8,958 nt of DNA from NCBI GenBank assembly GCA_001795345.1, contig MGON01000005.1:1514-10471 (forward strand). The letters run 5' to 3'. Shown piece after piece: positions 6,930-8,958 of this stretch (positions are counted from its first letter, which is position 1; each line of letters begins with the position of its first letter). This DNA is from Chloroflexi bacterium RIFCSPLOWO2_02_FULL_71_16. Lineage in GTDB: Bacteria > Chloroflexota > Limnocylindria > P2-11E. Under the pieces are notes generated by a model. The model was not told where the DNA came from. It searched no databases and saw nothing but the letters and a program-made list of their open reading frames with translations. Position numbers and translations under genes: made by a program.

Positions 6930-6963
6930 GACCGGACCGGCGGAGCCGGATCCTCGCTCGGCC

Positions 6964-6969
6964 TAGAGT
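6964..6969 (+). promoter_or_regulatory. -10 element of a probable leaderless dehydratase promoter
   Basis: TAGAGT (TANNNT) is followed by exactly 6 nt and the GTG start at 6976, with no Shine-Dalgarno in between. It is the divergent partner of the prmC promoter in the same 59-nt gap, so the two units may share control. No clear -35 box lies 16-18 bp upstream. Confidence 0.5.
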
Positions 6970-6975
6970 CTTGTC

Positions 6976-7980
6976 GTGGCCGCGCCGATCGGCATCGCGG
7001 ACATCGTCGCCGCCCGCAGGATCGTCGATCGGTACCTGCCGCGAGCGCCGCTCGAGCGGTCCCCCCTCCTCTCCAAGGAGCTCGGCGCCGAGATCCACCT
7101 GAAGATCGAGACGTTCAAGCCCACGCGCACCTTCAAGGTGCGCGGTGCGCTCAACAAGATCGCGTCACTCGACCCGGCCGCACGCGGGCGCGGCGTCGTG
7201 GCGGCGTCGGCGGGCAGTCACGCACAGGGGGTCGCCTACGCGGCGTGGGCGCTCGGCGTCGCGGCCACGGTCGTCATGCCGCGGGGGGTCTCGCCGACGA
7301 TCGTCGGTGTCTGCGAGGCCTACGGCGCCACTGTGCTTCTCGAGGGCGACGTCTACGACGACACCCTCGCGCTGGCCGACCGCATCGTGCGTGAGGAGGG
7401 CCGGACCCTGGTGCATCCCTACGCCGACCCGCTCATCGTCGCGGGCCAGGGGACCATCGGGCTCGAGATCCTGGAGGATCTGCCCGAGGTCGGGACCGTG
7501 GTGGTCGGCGTCGGCGGCGGCGGGCTGATCACGGGGATCGGGCTGGCCATCAAGGCCTCGCGGCCCGGCGTGCGGATCGTCGGCGTCGAGCCGGCAGGGG
7601 CGGACGCGTTCGGCCGGTCGCTCCGCGCCGGCCGGCCGGTGGAGGTGGAGCGGCCCCACAGCATCGCGGACAAGCTCGTGGCCAAGAGCACCCAGCCGCT
7701 CAACGTGGAGCTCGGCCGCGCGGTCGTCGACGACGTCGTCGCGGTGACCGAGGACGCGCTGGCGGACGCGACCTTCGACTACCTGGAGCGCCTGTCCCTG
7801 CTGGTCGAGCCGTCCGGGGCCGCGTCGCTGGCGGCCGTGCGCTCGGGCCTGGTCGCCCTGGACGATCGGCCGGTCGTGCTCGTCGTGAGCGGGGGCAACG
7901 CGGCGCCGGGGCTGCTCGCGCGGATCGTCTCCGAGCGGCTCGCACGGCCCCTGGCGGCCGCCGCGCCGGGCGCCGGCTAG
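6976..7980 (+). CDS. Threonine/serine dehydratase-like PLP enzyme (fold type II), no ACT domain
   Basis: The 334-residue product matches single-domain threonine/serine ammonia-lyases such as TdcB, which convert Thr to 2-oxobutyrate or Ser to pyruvate. Features are KIETFKPTRTFKVRGA (43-58) with PLP-lysine Lys54, AASAGSHAQGVAYAA (76-90), the Gly-rich PLP-phosphate loop VGVGGGGLITG (177-187), VEPSGAASLAA (277-287) and VVSGGNA (303-309) with the Ser that usually contacts the pyridine nitrogen. There is no C-terminal ACT/regulatory domain, so isoleucine feedback is not expected. Two signature positions differ from the common form: TRTFK replaces TGSFK, and SAGSH replaces SAGNH. The substrate could therefore differ (serine racemase, hydroxy-amino-acid dehydratase), and I leave the symbol empty. 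GTG 6976 has no ribosome site and a -10 hexamer 6 nt upstream. A YjbQ gene follows after 5 nt. Confidence 0.88.
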   Translation: MAAPIGIADIVAARRIVDRYLPRAPLERSPLLSKELGAEIHLKIETFKPTRTFKVRGALNKIASLDPAARGRGVVAASAGSHAQGVAYAAWALGVAATVVMPRGVSPTIVGVCEAYGATVLLEGDVYDDTLALADRIVREEGRTLVHPYADPLIVAGQGTIGLEILEDLPEVGTVVVGVGGGGLITGIGLAIKASRPGVRIVGVEPAGADAFGRSLRAGRPVEVERPHSIADKLVAKSTQPLNVELGRAVVDDVVAVTEDALADATFDYLERLSLLVEPSGAASLAAVRSGLVALDDRPVVLVVSGGNAAPGLLARIVSERLARPLAAAAPGAG

Positions 7981-7985
7981 GCATC

Positions 7986-8402
7986 GTGGCCGTGCATCAC
8001 GGGCGGATCGAGGTCCGCACCAGCGGCAAGGTGGAGACGGTCGAGGTCACTGACCAGATCTCCGAGGAGATCCGCCGCTCGAAGGTCCGCGAGGGCCTCT
8101 GCACCGTCTCCGTCCTGCACACCACGGCCGGCGTGTTCGTGAACGAGAACGCCGACCCGGACGTGCAGCGCGACCTCCTCGGCGCGCTCGAGCGGATGGT
8201 CCCGAGCGATGCGAGGTACGCACATGCCGAAGGGAACTCGCCCGGGCACATCAAGGCGGTGCTCACGGGCAGCTCCGTGACGCTCGCGGTGCGCGCTGGC
8301 GCGCTGGAGCTCGGTCGCTGGCAGGGCGTCTACCTCGCGGAGTTCGACGGGCCTCGCATCCGATCCGCGTCCATTACCTGCATCGGCGAGGTCGAGGGCT
8401 AA
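7986..8402 (+). CDS. YjbQ/UPF0047 family protein (secondary thiamine-phosphate synthase-type)
   Basis: At 138 residues this is a full-length member of the YjbQ/UPF0047 family. Escherichia coli YjbQ has weak thiamine-phosphate synthase activity, but the family's physiological role is not settled. Conserved elements are VSVLHTTAGVFVNENADPD (41-59) with His45, Asn53 and Glu54; QRDLL (61-65); YAHAEGNSPGHIKAVLTGSS (78-97) with His80 and His88; GALELGRWQGVYLAEFDGPRIR (105-126). All positions expected for the metal or substrate pocket are present. The start chosen is GTG 7986, 5 nt after the dehydratase stop; a second GTG at 7992 is possible. There is no ribosome site, so it probably depends on translation of the upstream gene. 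A functional link between the two enzymes is not evident from sequence. Confidence 0.92.
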   Translation: MAVHHGRIEVRTSGKVETVEVTDQISEEIRRSKVREGLCTVSVLHTTAGVFVNENADPDVQRDLLGALERMVPSDARYAHAEGNSPGHIKAVLTGSSVTLAVRAGALELGRWQGVYLAEFDGPRIRSASITCIGEVEG

Positions 8403-8405
8403 TAT
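8400..8405 (+). promoter_or_regulatory. Possible -10 box at the end of the YjbQ gene
   Basis: TAATAT overlaps the YjbQ TAA stop. It is one of the most AT-rich hexamers in a GC-rich window and has the TANNNT form. A transcript from it would start near 8412, inside the stem-loop region, and give the last gene a leader of about 74 nt. No matching -35 box is seen and the stop codon itself explains part of the match. Confidence 0.2.
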
Positions 8406-8406
8406 C

Positions 8407-8429
8407 GGCGCCTTCTAGGGGAGGGCGCC
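8407..8429 (+). terminator. Stem-loop in the gap after the YjbQ gene
   Basis: GGCGCCTTC and GAGGGCGCC form a 9-bp stem with one G-T wobble and a 5-nt loop (TAGGG). It starts 4 nt after the YjbQ stop. No T-tract follows, so it is either a non-canonical terminator, a 3'-end stabiliser, or a leader element of the next gene. The rest of the 83-nt gap shows only the ribosome site of the following gene. Confidence 0.4.
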
Positions 8430-8485
8430 ATCACCACCGCGACGCACGTCATCTTCGTTCCGTCATCCGGCGTGGGCAGGGCGCG

Positions 8486-8958
8486 ATGAGCTCCTGGCGC
8501 GCGCTGCTGCGCGGCGATCCGCTGCCCTGGCTCCTCGAGAAGCGCGACCCCGCAGTTCGCGCGATGGCGCTGCGCAACATCCTCGACCGCACCTCGCGAG
8601 ATCCCGAGATGCGTGAAGCGCACTCGCGCGCGATGACGTCGCCGCCGATGTCGACGATCCTCCGGCAGCAGACCACCGACGGCCGCTGGAACGGCGCTCC
8701 GAACATGTACGGCCCCAAGTACACCGGCGCGCACTGGTCGATGCTCCTGCTGACCGAATACGGCGTCGACGGCGCGGACGGCCGGGTCCGCCGGGCGGCG
8801 CGCCGGATCCTCGACGACCTCGCCAGCGGCGAGGCAGGCATGGCCTGGGCCGTGGACCGCGACCACGGGGTCTCGTGCTTCTTCGGGAACGTCGTGCGCT
8901 ACGTCGCGGGGGCCGGATACGGCTCGGACCCACGGCTCGAGCCGCTGGTGCAGCGGCT
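8486..8958 (+). CDS. Alpha/alpha-toroid protein, prenyltransferase/squalene-cyclase-like, N-terminal part (cut by the right edge)
   Basis: The frame is open from ATG 8486 to the edge (157 codons). It contains repeat-like units typical of prenyltransferase/squalene-oxidase repeat proteins. First is a helix pair with DPLPWLLEKRDPAVR (11-25), then a QW-like turn QQTTDGRWNG (61-70), then YGPKYTGAHWSMLLLTEYGV (75-94), and finally a CFFGNVVRYVAGAGYGSDPR segment (131-150). The C..GN..R...GYG.DPR pattern recurs in many uncharacterised proteins of GC-rich bacteria. There is no signal peptide or membrane segment in the visible part. The DxDD-type cyclase motif is not present here, so catalytic activity cannot be claimed. 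AGGG at 8478-8481 lies 4 nt before the ATG, a weak ribosome site. It is separated from the YjbQ gene by 83 nt and a hairpin, so it is probably its own unit. Confidence 0.75.
   Translation, partial: MSSWRALLRGDPLPWLLEKRDPAVRAMALRNILDRTSRDPEMREAHSRAMTSPPMSTILRQQTTDGRWNGAPNMYGPKYTGAHWSMLLLTEYGVDGADGRVRRAARRILDDLASGEAGMAWAVDRDHGVSCFFGNVVRYVAGAGYGSDPRLEPLVQR

Noticed and set aside
8430..8489. A 19-codon frame starting at ATC after GGGGAGGG and ending in an ATGA overlap with the toroid gene, like a leader peptide
   Set aside because: It lies in the YjbQ frame just past its stop, so an open stretch is expected by chance at this GC content. It has no canonical start, and the purine tract is part of the stem-loop. 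The parallel with the ATC start of the DUF72 gene is noted but not enough to call it.
8399..8866. Minus-strand open frame opposite the toroid gene
   Set aside because: No recognisable features, whereas the plus frame gives repeat motifs characteristic of alpha/alpha-toroid proteins.

Overview
This is a GC-rich (roughly 70% by eye) bacterial chromosomal window made almost entirely of housekeeping genes. I see no mobile element, CRISPR array, tRNA or rRNA. The order prmC - (small kinase) - tsaC - rpiB - glyA - upp - wecA/mraY-like is the ancestral cluster that in many Gram-positive-type lineages lies just upstream of the ATP synthase operon. High GC, GTG starts, leaderless-type promoters and this cluster suggest a GC-rich terrabacterial lineage. 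Chloroflexota (for example Limnocylindria-like) is my first guess and an actinobacterium the alternative; this is inference, not a taxonomic assignment.

Layout, minus strand (transcribed right to left from about 6916): prmC (release-factor glutamine methyltransferase) overlaps a small P-loop kinase. A perfect GC hairpin follows, then a new unit: tsaC (t6A tRNA modification), rpiB (pentose phosphate isomerase), glyA (serine hydroxymethyltransferase), upp (uracil salvage), a polyprenyl-phosphate sugar-1-phosphate transferase, and a DUF72 protein. Nearly all junctions are 1-4 nt overlaps (ATGA, GTGA, TGATG) or gaps of at most 10 nt, so the unit is probably one translationally coupled operon. At the left edge is the start of a lipoprotein gene that runs off the window.

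Layout, plus strand (diverging from about 6976): a fold-type II PLP threonine/serine dehydratase-like enzyme, then a YjbQ/UPF0047 protein 5 nt downstream. After an 83-nt gap with a stem-loop comes the start of an alpha/alpha-toroid (prenyltransferase/squalene-cyclase-like) protein cut by the right edge.

Functionally the minus-strand operon joins translation quality (PrmC, TsaC), one-carbon and pentose metabolism (GlyA, RpiB), nucleotide salvage (Upp) and the first lipid-linked step of cell-surface polymer synthesis. The points most worth a second look are these: unit-head genes have a -10-like hexamer 6-7 nt before the start codon and no Shine-Dalgarno, which indicates leaderless mRNAs; the DUF72 gene has no ATG/GTG/TTG start for its conserved N-terminus and appears to begin at ATC; and the sugar-phosphate transferase, PrmC and the dehydratase each carry substitutions in signature motifs. 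I found no convincing new multi-gene system.
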